From CAVWUA01 sp963758025 (lineage in GTDB: Bacteria > Planctomycetota > Planctomycetia > Isosphaerales > Isosphaeraceae), in the NCBI GenBank assembly GCA_963758025.1, contig CAVWUA010000030.1, positions 62,001 through 126,000 on the forward strand: a stretch of 64,000 nt of DNA, read 5' to 3'. Of this stretch, positions 10,622 through 19,219 are shown one piece after another. Below the pieces are notes generated by a model. That model was not told the DNA's origin. It saw only the letters and a list, made by a program, of their open reading frames with translations, and made no database searches. The translations under genes and the position numbers were made by a program. Each line of letters starts with the position of its first letter. The first letter of the stretch is position 1.

Positions 10622-11770
10622 TCACCAGGCCCGTTCGAGCAGGTCTTCCATATCGTTTCGCTCGCAAGGCCTGGGATTGGTTCGATGGCAGTGGTCGAGC
10701 ATGGCCAGGCGGGCGTATCGCGGGATCGCCTCGCGGTCCAGCTCCTCGATCTGGCCGAGCCGCCGGGGCAGGGGGAGTCGCGCGAGGACCAGCTCGATCA
10801 GGGTGATCAGATGGCTCGGGCCATCCTCGCTTCGACCGACGCCAAGCTGTCGGGCGAGAATCGCCATCTTCGGCTCGGCGGCCGGTCGATTGAACCGAAG
10901 GGCATGAGGCAGCAGGATCGCGTTGAGCGTTCCGTGGTGCACGCGCCCTTCGGCACCCAGCGCATGCGACAAGGAATGGACAACCCCGAGCCCCTTGTGG
11001 AAGCTGATCCCGCCCATCAGGGCACCCATCATCATCGAGCGACGCGCCTGGCGGTCGTGACCGTCTCGTACGGCTGACTCCAGCCCCTGCGCCACGTATT
11101 TCAAGCCCTCCAGGGCGATGCCGTCGCAGATCGGATGCTCGGTGCTGGAAAGGAAGCTCTCGATGCAATGCGTCAGGGCATCCATCCCGGTTCCCGCGGT
11201 CAGGACCGGCGGCAGATCCCGGGTGAGGTCCGGGTCGCAGATGGCGACGCTGGGAAGCAGGTAGGGACTCAGGGCGATCGTCTTCCGGCCGGTCCGCGCG
11301 AGCTGGATCAGCGTGCCGCGCCCCGCCTCCGTTCCCGTTCCGGCGGTTGTCGGCATGGCGATCATCGGGGGGAGATCCGCCGTGATTCGCTCCGCGCCGC
11401 CGGTCGTCAGGTCGTAATCGGCGAGCGTTCCGGGATGAGTCGCCAGCAGACGGATGGCCTTGGCCGCGTCGATCGGACTCCCCCCGCCCAATCCGACGAG
11501 GCCGTCGCAACCGCGCTCTCGGTAGAGTTCCAGCCCCGCGCACACGTCCGCTTCGGTCGGGTTGGCCTGGACCCCGGTGAAGACGACCGCCCCGGGTAAC
11601 GAGGCGATCACGCGATCCACCAGGCCGTTCCGTTTCAGGCCGGGATCGGAAACCACCAACGGTCGCGCAACCGAGAGGCGCGCCAGTTCCGTTGCGAGAT
11701 CCGTGTGCGCACCTTCTCCGAAGAGAATGCGATTCGGGAACGTGAAGACCGCCGGCATCGCCCCACCCAT
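10622..11770 (-). CDS. Iron-containing (group III) alcohol dehydrogenase
   Basis: The 382-residue protein matches group III Fe-dependent alcohol dehydrogenases, which interconvert alcohols and aldehydes with NAD(P). The N-terminal half holds the nucleotide site GLGGGSPIDAAKAI (residues 93-106) and PTTAGTGTEA. The metal ligands expected for the family are present: Asp197 and His201 in GMDALTHCIES, His265 in GVVHSLSHALG and His279 in RVHHGTLNA. It stops 22 bases from the convergent end of the DUF1559 gene and lies 63 bases downstream of a small TPR gene on the same strand, so the two may form an operon. The substrate cannot be told from sequence. Confidence 0.9.
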   Translation of the reverse strand: MGGAMPAVFTFPNRILFGEGAHTDLATELARLSVARPLVVSDPGLKRNGLVDRVIASLPGAVVFTGVQANPTEADVCAGLELYRERGCDGLVGLGGGSPIDAAKAIRLLATHPGTLADYDLTTGGAERITADLPPMIAMPTTAGTGTEAGRGTLIQLARTGRKTIALSPYLLPSVAICDPDLTRDLPPVLTAGTGMDALTHCIESFLSSTEHPICDGIALEGLKYVAQGLESAVRDGHDRQARRSMMMGALMGGISFHKGLGVVHSLSHALGAEGRVHHGTLNAILLPHALRFNRPAAEPKMAILARQLGVGRSEDGPSHLITLIELVLARLPLPRRLGQIEELDREAIPRYARLAMLDHCHRTNPRPCERNDMEDLLERAW

Positions 11771-11833
11771 CCCGACGACCAGGCGTCAGCGTCAGCAACC
11801 CCGGCGTCGCTCGTCGCCCTTCGCCTCGCTATC

Positions 11834-12157
11834 TCACCCCAATTGCGCGAGAAATCCGTCCATCTCGGACGCCGCGTGCGCATCGCCAACGGCCCTGGCC
11901 TTGGCGATCCCCGTCTGGAACGCCTGGCGCACCTCGTCGATCTCGCCACTCTCCATGTACGACTGGCCGAGCTGCTGATAGGCCGCCACCTGGTCGTCGG
12001 GATGGTCGGCGATCAGGGACAGGAGCCGCTCGCGTCCTTCGGCCACGTCCCCATCGCGCAAACATTGCAGGGCCAGCCCATAGCGGAGAAACGTGTCGCT
12101 CGGATCGTCGGCCAGACTCTGTTCGAGCATCCGTCGCTTCGGCGATTTCTCGGCCAT
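11834..12157 (-). CDS. Small tetratricopeptide-repeat protein
   Basis: The 107-residue protein is made of about three TPR-like helical pairs, e.g. FLRYGLALQCLRDGDVAEG and AAYQQLGQSYMESGEIDEV. It has no signal peptide and is probably a cytosolic adaptor. A single TPR gene of this size is common in planctomycetes and its partner is unknown. It sits upstream of the alcohol dehydrogenase on the same strand. Confidence 0.75.
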   Translation of the reverse strand: MAEKSPKRRMLEQSLADDPSDTFLRYGLALQCLRDGDVAEGRERLLSLIADHPDDQVAAYQQLGQSYMESGEIDEVRQAFQTGIAKARAVGDAHAASEMDGFLAQLG

Positions 12158-12442
12158 TTGCCTGATCTCATCCTCATCTCTTCGTGATAACGCAACGGTT
12201 CCACAGGCTACCCAGCATCACGGTCCGATGTCAACGGACCACTCACACCCTCGCTTGGACTGGGGGCTTTGTACGGGTAAAAGGGGAAAAACGGTAGTCT
12301 GAATAGGTTTCGGAGGTGAGTGGTTAAGCTGGCAAACTGGGGAATCCGATGGAAGACAGGTCGGGATCGGACGCCCCAGATACGGTCGGCGAGGGAGCGA
12401 GGTCCGGGGGCGGACACTGGTGAATGATCAGGAGCAACCGTA

Positions 12443-13840
12443 ATGAGGGTCCCCACCGTGCCACTATCTCGGACGCGTCGGCATGGACGCAAACTCATGG
12501 TGCTCTTGGGTTTGGTGGTTATTCTCATCACGAACCCGACCCGGGGCGACAGCAAGAGCCGGCGGACACCCGTCGTCGAGGCCGTCCAGAAGGTCATGCC
12601 GAGCGTCGTGAGCATCTCAAGCGAGAAGCGTGCCGCCTCGAACAGTCGATGGCCCTTCTCCACCGAGGAAAATCAGCGCCCGAGAGTCAGTGGCATGGGC
12701 ACGGGCGTCATCATCGACGACCGGGGATACATCCTGACCAACCAGCACGTGGTCGATCGGGTCCAGAACATCGAGGTTCATCTGTCCGACGGCTCGGTCT
12801 GCCGGGGTGAGGTGGTCCAGCAAGACCCCGTCATGGATATCGCCCTGCTGAAGATCGAGGCCGGTCGTCCGGTCCCGGCGATTCGGATCGGCTCCTCGGC
12901 CGACGTGATGGTCGGTGAGGACGTCATCACGATCGGCAACGCCTTCGGATACGAGAATACGGTTTCCGTCGGAATCATCAGTTACGTGGGTCGCAACGTG
13001 ACCCTGTCCGACGAGCAGGTGTACCGCAACCTGATCCAGACCGATGCCTGCATCAACCCGGGAAATTCGGGAGGGCCGCTGGTCAATATTGACGGAGAGT
13101 TGATCGGGATCAACGTCGCCGTCCGCGCCGGAGCTCAGGGAATCGGGTTCGCCTTGCCCATCGACGACGTCAAGAAGGTCGCCGCCGAGATGCTGAGCAC
13201 CCGACGGCTCGCGTCTACCTGGCACGGCATCGTGGCGGGCGAGATCCTCAAGGACGCGCTTCGCTCCGTGATCGTCCGTGATATCCAGCCGGGAAGTCCG
13301 GCCGAGGCCGCCGGCTTCCAATCCGGCGATCAGGTCGTCCGTGTCGGGGATCTGGAAGTCAACAACCCACTGGATATCGAGCGCGGATTGCTCGACCTTC
13401 GGCCAGGCCAGAAGATCAATGTCGTCGTGAACCGCGCCGGTCAGAGCCAGACGATCCCCCTGGAGGTCCAGCAATTGCCCCGATCGGCGCCCAACGCCGC
13501 GGAGCATATCTGGCGCACGCTTGGGATCAAGATCCAGCCGGTAACGCGGGAATATGTCTCGGCGGTCTCGCCGAATTTCCGTGGAGGGCTTTACGTCAGC
13601 GCCGTGTCTCCCGGCAGTCCCGCCGCGCAGGCGATGATCCAGCGCGGGGATATCCTCGTGGGGATGAATGTCGGCAAGAGCCGCTGGGAAACGATCCAGC
13701 CCGAAAACCTGCTCTACATCCTCACGCTGCCCGAGGTCTTCCGTCTCCCCTCGGTCCAGTATTACCTGGTTCGTCAGAATCAGTTTGTCGAGGGGAGCGT
13801 CAGCCTGGCCAACACCACAAGGGCCACGGCGCGCCGCTGA
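12443..13840 (+). CDS. HtrA/DegP-like trypsin-type serine protease with two PDZ domains
   Basis: A signal anchor at residues 16-32 (RKLMVLLGLVVILI) sends the protein to the periplasm. The trypsin-like domain covers about 45-235, with the catalytic triad His102 (LTNQHVVD), Asp132 (VMDIALLKI) and Ser209 (INPGNSGGPL). PDZ1 follows at about 240-335 (IQPGSPAEAAGFQSGDQVV) and PDZ2 at about 355-450 (VSPGSPAAQAMIQRGDILV). The length of 465 residues fits DegP/DegQ. It should act in envelope protein quality control. The ATG at 12443 has AGGAG 8 bases upstream; the 285-base gap before it should carry the promoter. Confidence 0.93.
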   Translation: MRVPTVPLSRTRRHGRKLMVLLGLVVILITNPTRGDSKSRRTPVVEAVQKVMPSVVSISSEKRAASNSRWPFSTEENQRPRVSGMGTGVIIDDRGYILTNQHVVDRVQNIEVHLSDGSVCRGEVVQQDPVMDIALLKIEAGRPVPAIRIGSSADVMVGEDVITIGNAFGYENTVSVGIISYVGRNVTLSDEQVYRNLIQTDACINPGNSGGPLVNIDGELIGINVAVRAGAQGIGFALPIDDVKKVAAEMLSTRRLASTWHGIVAGEILKDALRSVIVRDIQPGSPAEAAGFQSGDQVVRVGDLEVNNPLDIERGLLDLRPGQKINVVVNRAGQSQTIPLEVQQLPRSAPNAAEHIWRTLGIKIQPVTREYVSAVSPNFRGGLYVSAVSPGSPAAQAMIQRGDILVGMNVGKSRWETIQPENLLYILTLPEVFRLPSVQYYLVRQNQFVEGSVSLANTTRATARR

Positions 13841-13973
13841 GAAGGGTCGTGAGCAACCAGCCCAATCCTGTCGCCACGGCCTTTTCAGACCGTCGATCCC
13901 GGCGTATCGTGACTCGTGTTGAGGGAACCGTGTCGCGAGACGGCAGACGATTCAAGCTCGCTGGGTGGACAAC

Positions 13974-15134
13974 ATGCTGCGCGTGGTGATCGCGCCGGAC
14001 AAGTTCAAGGGGAGCCTCTCGGCGATCGAAGCCGCCGAGGCCATGGAGCGAGGCGTCCGCGCCGTTCGGGCCGATGCGGCTGTTGATCGGGTCCCGATGG
14101 CCGATGGAGGCGAGGGAACCGTCGAGGCGCTCGTGGCCGCGACCCACGGTTCCTATCGCGAGGCCACCGTTTCCGGGCCGCTCGGCGAGCCGGTCCAGGC
14201 GGCCTTTGGCTTGCTGGGGGATGATGGACAGACGGCGGTGATCGAAATGGCCGCCGCGTCCGGGCTGGGACTGGTGTCGCAGGAGCGGCGAGATCCGTCG
14301 CGCACGTCCACGCGCGGGACCGGAGAACTGCTTCTGGCCGCCATCGCGGCCGGTGCGCGGCGGATCATCATCGGCATCGGCGGCAGCGCGACGAACGACG
14401 GCGGAGCCGGACTGGCACAGGCCCTCGGATACCGGTTGCTCGATGCCCAAGGGCGCGAAATCGGCCCTGGCGGCGGCGAACTCGGGCACCTGGAACGGGT
14501 CGAAGCGGCGGATCGTCATCGGGCGCTCGACGGAATCGACGTCGCGATCGCTTGCGATGTGGACAATCCTCTATGCGGTCCGCACGGGGCGTCGGCCGTT
14601 TACGGGCCTCAGAAGGGGGCGACCCCGGAGATGGTCGAGCATCTGGACCGGAACCTCGATCACTTCGCGGCCATCATCGCGAGCGACCTGGGCGTCTCGA
14701 TCCGCGATCAACCCGGCGCCGGTGCCGCGGGTGGTCTCGGTGGGGGACTCGTGGCGTTCGCGGGGGGAACCTTACAACGCGGAATCGACCTGGTGATCGA
14801 CGCCGTTGGATTGTCCCGACGCCTCGAAGGGGCGGAACTCTGCCTCACGGGCGAGGGGGCCTTGGACGCCTCCAGCGCGTTCGGCAAGACCGCCGTTGGC
14901 GTCGCGCGGCTGGCTCGCTCGCGACATTGCCCGACACTCGCTCTCGCTGGTACGATTGGCGACGGCGCGGACGAGGTCCTGAACCACGGGATTGATGCCT
15001 TTTTCTCCATCTGCCCTGGCCCCATGACGATCGAGGCGGCCATCCGGAACGCGGGGCCGCTTCTGGAACGAGCCACGGCTCAGGCCCTCCGGGCATTCCT
15101 CGCTGGTAAGGCCGGGGAAAGAGTCGGAAGATAG
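13974..15134 (+). CDS. Glycerate kinase (GlxK/GarK family)
   Basis: The 386-residue enzyme phosphorylates D-glycerate with ATP and feeds the product to glycolysis. Family landmarks are IAPDKFKGSLSAIEAAEAM at the N-terminus, PMADGGEGT, the glycine loop IGIGGSATNDGGAG, DVDNPLCGPHGA and the closing TGEGALDASSAFGK. The preferred start is the ATG at 13974, with GGGTGG about 7 bases upstream and the conserved IAPDKFK immediately after; a GTG three codons earlier is possible. It is followed by thiL on the same strand after 62 bases. Confidence 0.93.
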   Translation: MLRVVIAPDKFKGSLSAIEAAEAMERGVRAVRADAAVDRVPMADGGEGTVEALVAATHGSYREATVSGPLGEPVQAAFGLLGDDGQTAVIEMAAASGLGLVSQERRDPSRTSTRGTGELLLAAIAAGARRIIIGIGGSATNDGGAGLAQALGYRLLDAQGREIGPGGGELGHLERVEAADRHRALDGIDVAIACDVDNPLCGPHGASAVYGPQKGATPEMVEHLDRNLDHFAAIIASDLGVSIRDQPGAGAAGGLGGGLVAFAGGTLQRGIDLVIDAVGLSRRLEGAELCLTGEGALDASSAFGKTAVGVARLARSRHCPTLALAGTIGDGADEVLNHGIDAFFSICPGPMTIEAAIRNAGPLLERATAQALRAFLAGKAGERVGR

Positions 15135-15196
15135 AGATTCAACGACAGGCTCCCTGACGCACAACCCGGATCGGGATCGATCCTCCCCACACCTTC

Positions 15197-16157
15197 ATGA
15201 ACCAAGATCCCCCGCCTGACAGTGAGTTTTCCCTGATCGACTGGATCCGTCAACGGTCCGCCGCGGCGGACTGCGTTCCGCTGGGAATCGGCGACGATTG
15301 CGCGATCCTGAAGGTCACGCCGGGGGAGAACCTGCTGGTGACGACCGACATGCTCATGGAGGGTCGGCACTTCCGGCTCGACGAGCACGGGGCGGAGGCC
15401 GTCGGTTACAAGGCGCTCGCGGTGAATCTCTCGGACATCGCGGCCATGGCCGGCCGACCCCGGGCGGCCGTCGTCGCGGTGGCCTTGCCTCGCGGTCGAG
15501 CCGCCGACATCGCCCGGGGGCTGCACGCCGGAATGTCTCCTCTCGCCGCGCGCTTTGGCGTCACCCTGGCGGGTGGCGATACGAATGCGTGGAATGGACC
15601 GCTGGTCGTCAGCATCACGGTCCTGGGGGAAACCGTGGCCCCCGGCGCGGTGCTCCGTCGCGGAGCGAGCCCCGGGGACGTCGTGCTCGTCACCGGGCCT
15701 CTCGGCGGCAGCTTTCTCGGGCGCCACATGAGGCCCTGGCCCCGCGTGGCGGAGGCCCTGGCGCTTCACCAACACACCAATCTCCGGGCGATGATTGACA
15801 TCTCGGATGGCCTGGCGGGCGATCTCGCCCACATCTTGACCGAGAGCGGGGGCCTCGGCGCGACGCTCGACGCGTCGGCCATCCCGATTCATCCCGACGC
15901 CGAAAAACTCGCCCAACGGGATGGACGGTCTTCGCTCGATCATGCCTTGCAGGACGGCGAGGATTTCGAGCTGTGCGTGGTGGTTTCCCCCGAGGATGCG
16001 GAACGGCTTCTCGACCATCCTCCCGAGGGAGTCCACCTTCAGCGGGTTGGCGTGATCGAGCGCTCATCCCGGTCTGCGCCTACGTCATTCCGACGGCTCG
16101 ATCGCGACGATCCGGCCACAAGGATTCGATCACTTCTCGTCCGGAGAGTCGGATTGA
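15197..16157 (+). CDS. thiL: Thiamine-monophosphate kinase, frameshifted near the end
   Basis: ThiL phosphorylates thiamine monophosphate to thiamine diphosphate using ATP. Conserved features: IGDDCAIL near residue 32, TTDMLMEGRHF, NLSDIAAMAG, LAGGDTN and MIDISDGLAGDLAHI. The frame breaks at CCC 16068-16070; dropping one C gives the normal C-terminus, with GLRLRHSDGSIATIRPQGFD and a stop at TGA 16155-16157. That stop overlaps the tsaE start (TGATG). Without the correction the frame runs on into tsaE and mimics a fusion. About 320 residues, the usual size. Confidence 0.92.
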
Positions 16158-16648
16158 TGCGACTCGAACGTCACGATCCACGGTTGTCGGTCGAGGTCGA
16201 GAGCGAGGAGGAGACCGTCCAGCTTGCCCGGACCCTGGCGGAACTCGTCGTTCCGGGAACGGTGATCGGCCTGATCGGCCCTCTCGGAGCGGGCAAGACT
16301 CGTCTCGTGCGGGCGATTGCCGAGACGCTCGGGGTCGATCCCGGCGCCGTGGCGAGTCCGACGTATGTCTTGATCCACGAATATGAGGGGAGGATTCCGG
16401 TTTATCATTTCGATACTTACCGGCTTGATTCCCCGGACTCCTTCGAGGCCCTGGGCCCGGCCGAGTACTGGGACTCGGAGGGTGTCTGCCTTGTTGAGTG
16501 GGCCGATCGCGTTTTGGATTGCCTGCCGAACGACAGGTGGCTCGTTCGGATCGAGCCGACGGGAAGAAACGCGCGCCGGATCGTGCTGGAATTTCCTGCG
16601 GGTACCGACCTGGCCGAGAGCCTGACGAGGCGACTGGAGGCCCCTTGA
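16157..16648 (+). CDS. tsaE: tRNA threonylcarbamoyladenosine biosynthesis ATPase TsaE
   Basis: TsaE is the P-loop ATPase that works with TsaB and TsaD to make the t6A base at position 37 of ANN-reading tRNAs. The 163-residue protein has Walker A GPLGAGKTRLVRAIAE, the conserved SPTYVLIHEYEG, VYHFDTYRLDSP and the closing CLVEWADRV. The ATG at 16157-16159 overlaps the thiL stop by one base, so translation is probably coupled. The upstream open frame is continuous with thiL only because of the indel in that gene. Confidence 0.93.
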   Translation: MRLERHDPRLSVEVESEEETVQLARTLAELVVPGTVIGLIGPLGAGKTRLVRAIAETLGVDPGAVASPTYVLIHEYEGRIPVYHFDTYRLDSPDSFEALGPAEYWDSEGVCLVEWADRVLDCLPNDRWLVRIEPTGRNARRIVLEFPAGTDLAESLTRRLEAP

Positions 16649-16731
16649 CGTTTGACGCCGCGGGTGGGGCGATCTAGGTTTCAGGCGAAGGCGAAGCCCA
16701 TCGTGAATCCATCAGAGGGAACCCAGCGATC

Positions 16732-18045
16732 ATGTCCACCGCCACCGCGCCCAGCGTCCTGCCTTCGGTCCAGCAGGAATCCCGGTCTCTGTTTCGTCCC
16801 CGGCCGGTGCAGGACTTCCACTCGGCCGGATTGAACGATGCGCAGATCGAGAGTCTCACGCTCAAGTATCTGCTCAATGTCGGGATCGCCTCGGGCCGTC
16901 GCATCGCGGACGAACTCGGACTTCCGTTCGGGGCCTTTCCAGACTTTCTGCGCACCCTCAAGAATAGCCAGATCGTGGCCTACGTGAACTCGGCGACGGC
17001 CAACGATTATTATTACACCCTGACCGACACCGGCCGGGCTCGGGCCAAGGTGTACATGGACGAATGCGCTTACGTCGGCACGGCGCCCGTTCCGTTCGAC
17101 AATTATGTCGCCGCCGTCATGGCGCAGACGATCACGTCGGAACAGCCAAAGCAGTCAGACCTCCGACGCGCGTTTTCCGACCTCCTGGTCTCGGAGGAGA
17201 TGTTCCGCACGCTCGGCCCGGCGATCAATTCCGGTCGCGGGCTGTTTCTTTACGGATATCCGGGCAACGGCAAGACCAGCATCGCCGAACGCATCACGCG
17301 CTGTTTCGGGACCACCGTCTGGATTCCCCGGGTCATCGATGCGGAAGGGCAGGTCATCAAACTCTTTGACCCCGCCGTCCACGAACCGCTTTCCGCTCCC
17401 ACATCGGGGTTGCTGCGCGAGGAGGACTACGACCGGCGCTGGATCGAGATCAAACGGCCGACGATCGTCGCCGGTGGCGAGCTGGTCATGGAGAACCTGG
17501 AGATCAGCTTCAACGCCCAGACGAAGATCAGCGAAGCCCCCTTGCAGATGAAAAGCAACAACGGCACCTTCCTCATCGACGACTTCGGTCGTCAGCGCAT
17601 GCCGCCGATCGAACTCCTGAACCGCTGGATCGTGCCGCTCGAAAAGCGTTACGACTTCCTCTCGCTGGCCAGTGGCAAGAAGATCCGGGTTCCGTTCGAC
17701 CAGCTCATCCTGTTCTCGACGAACCTGGAGCCCAAGGATCTTGTCGATGAAGCCTTCCTGCGGCGTATTCCGTACAAGATCCACGCCGCCGACCCGACCG
17801 AGGACATGTTCCGGCAAATGTTCTCGATCTTCGCCCCCAAGCTGGGATTTTCCCAGGTCGATCAGGGGGCCATCGACTACCTGATCGAGACGCATTACCG
17901 TCGCGTGAACCGTCCTTTCCGGTGCTGTCAGCCGCGCGATTTGCTGCTTCAGGTCCGAAACCACTGCATTTACAACGATCTGGACCTCGAACTCAAAACC
18001 GAATACTTCGATTTCGCCGCGTCGAACTACTTCACCGTGCTCTGA
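16732..18045 (+). CDS. AAA-family ATPase (Flp-pilus-associated chaperone type)
   Basis: The 437-residue cytosolic protein has a winged-helix-like N-terminal part (about 35-120; DYYYTLTDTGRARA recalls a transcription-factor-like wing) and an AAA core at about 160-400. Walker A is YGYPGNGKTSIAERI, Walker B is TFLIDDFGRQRM, and LILFSTNLEPKDL and FLRRIPYKI fit sensor 1 and the arginine finger. The family has been annotated as an ATPase with chaperone activity linked to Flp pilus assembly, but no tad/flp genes are in this window, so its role here is unknown. AGAGGG lies about 11 bases before the ATG. It converges with the next gene after 21 bases. Confidence 0.85.
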   Translation: MSTATAPSVLPSVQQESRSLFRPRPVQDFHSAGLNDAQIESLTLKYLLNVGIASGRRIADELGLPFGAFPDFLRTLKNSQIVAYVNSATANDYYYTLTDTGRARAKVYMDECAYVGTAPVPFDNYVAAVMAQTITSEQPKQSDLRRAFSDLLVSEEMFRTLGPAINSGRGLFLYGYPGNGKTSIAERITRCFGTTVWIPRVIDAEGQVIKLFDPAVHEPLSAPTSGLLREEDYDRRWIEIKRPTIVAGGELVMENLEISFNAQTKISEAPLQMKSNNGTFLIDDFGRQRMPPIELLNRWIVPLEKRYDFLSLASGKKIRVPFDQLILFSTNLEPKDLVDEAFLRRIPYKIHAADPTEDMFRQMFSIFAPKLGFSQVDQGAIDYLIETHYRRVNRPFRCCQPRDLLLQVRNHCIYNDLDLELKTEYFDFAASNYFTVL

Positions 18046-18066
18046 CAATCCGCGATCCGAACGCGG

Positions 18067-18756
18067 TCAGGCCGACGACTCGGGCTCGCAAGGCCCTCCC
18101 TCGGGGAGAAACGGGCGGAGCGGGCACTGCTCGCAACGGGCCACGGTGGCGCGGCAATACTGGTTCCCCAGTTGCTCGAACCAGTGGGCCAGCCTCAAGG
18201 TGTTCTCGGCGGATTCCGGCTCGCGTCGCTCCATGAGCGCGCGAGCTTCGTCATAGTCCGCCGTGGTGTCGAGCCACCCGTGCCGCACCAGGATTCGATA
18301 CGTCGCTCGATCGACGGGATAGGCGACCCTTTGGAACCCAAGCAGCAGGATCGCATCCGCGGTGCCAGGTCCGATCCCCTTGATCCGCCGAAGCTCCTCG
18401 CGGAGCCGCTCGGTCGAAAGTTCGGCAAGCGCATCGGTTGATTCCCACTCCGCAGCCCATTGCGCGAGCCTCTGAATCGGCGGCAAGATCTTGGCGGAAA
18501 TGGACTTGAGCCGCTGCCGGACGGTGTCGGTGAGTTCGGCGAGATCGACCTCGGCCAGCGTTTGGATCTCGATCAAGCCCGCGTCTCGCAATTGATCGAG
18601 CAGCGCGGCGGCTTTCCGGGCGTCGAGGTGGCGATCGAGGTAGGCGGCCAGGATGGATTCAAAGCGATCCGTCGCCCCCGATCGGGGCGTCACTCCACCG
18701 AAGCGATCGGAGAGGGCGACAACCATCGCGGGGTAGGAGTCGTCGAGATCGGGCAT
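18067..18756 (-). CDS. Endonuclease III-related HhH-GPD DNA glycosylase
   Basis: The 229-residue protein has the helix-hairpin-helix IKGIGPGTADAILLLG and the GPD-type Asp in YPVDRATYRIL, as in base-excision glycosylases. The position of the catalytic Lys of endonuclease III (GRKTA) is Gly here (GPGTA), which suggests a monofunctional glycosylase without lyase chemistry. C-terminal cysteines spaced C-x6-C-x2-C, with a fourth 11 residues on, suggest a 4Fe-4S cluster with an enlarged last loop. I place the start at the ATG ending at 18756; a GTG 12 codons upstream is possible. Confidence 0.8.
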   Translation of the reverse strand: MPDLDDSYPAMVVALSDRFGGVTPRSGATDRFESILAAYLDRHLDARKAAALLDQLRDAGLIEIQTLAEVDLAELTDTVRQRLKSISAKILPPIQRLAQWAAEWESTDALAELSTERLREELRRIKGIGPGTADAILLLGFQRVAYPVDRATYRILVRHGWLDTTADYDEARALMERREPESAENTLRLAHWFEQLGNQYCRATVARCEQCPLRPFLPEGGPCEPESSA

Positions 18757-18853
18757 GGATCGACTTCGGGCGCAAGGGTCCGGGAGGCACACTGAGAGAT
18801 CGGTCGATCGACCTCAGCATGCCCTTCAAAACCCGACGGAATCTGCTGATGAG

Positions 18854-19132
18854 TCAGCTCTTGGACTTCTCCAGAGCCGCCTTGTACTCACGGACGAGCT
18901 TGGACTTGCGTCGATTGGCGGTATTCGGGTGCAGGACGCGACGGACACCAGCCTTGTCGATCTTCGCGATCGCGACGCGGAAATCCGCCTCGGCCTTCTC
19001 GGTCTCGCCGGCAGCGGCGGCGGCAAGGGTTCGCTTGGTGTAGGTCTTGATAATCTTCTTGGCGATCCGGTTGTGCATCCGGCGCTTGGTGCTTTGCTTC
19101 AGGCGCTTGATCGCCGACGGGGTATTGGGCAT
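18854..19132 (-). CDS. rpsT: 30S ribosomal protein S20
   Basis: The 92-residue basic helical protein binds 16S rRNA and helps assemble the small subunit. It shows the S20 pattern of the N-terminus PNTPSAIKRLKQSTKRR, a central TYTKRTLAAAAAGE and a C-terminal HPNTANRRKSKLVREY. Length matches the family. It is transcribed apart from other ribosomal genes, as is usual for rpsT. Confidence 0.96.
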   Translation of the reverse strand: MPNTPSAIKRLKQSTKRRMHNRIAKKIIKTYTKRTLAAAAAGETEKAEADFRVAIAKIDKAGVRRVLHPNTANRRKSKLVREYKAALEKSKS

Positions 19133-19219
19133 TCGTCAGGTCCAGAAATTCTGCCGATGAGTCCGGTCCGGTTCCATTACCTGCCGGAAATCCAGGTTCC
19201 GGCAAAGAACACCATCTTA

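Noticed and set aside
15197..16648. A 483-residue ThiL-TsaE fusion enzyme
   Set aside because: Removing one C at 16068-16070 gives a normal ThiL end and a separate TsaE start.
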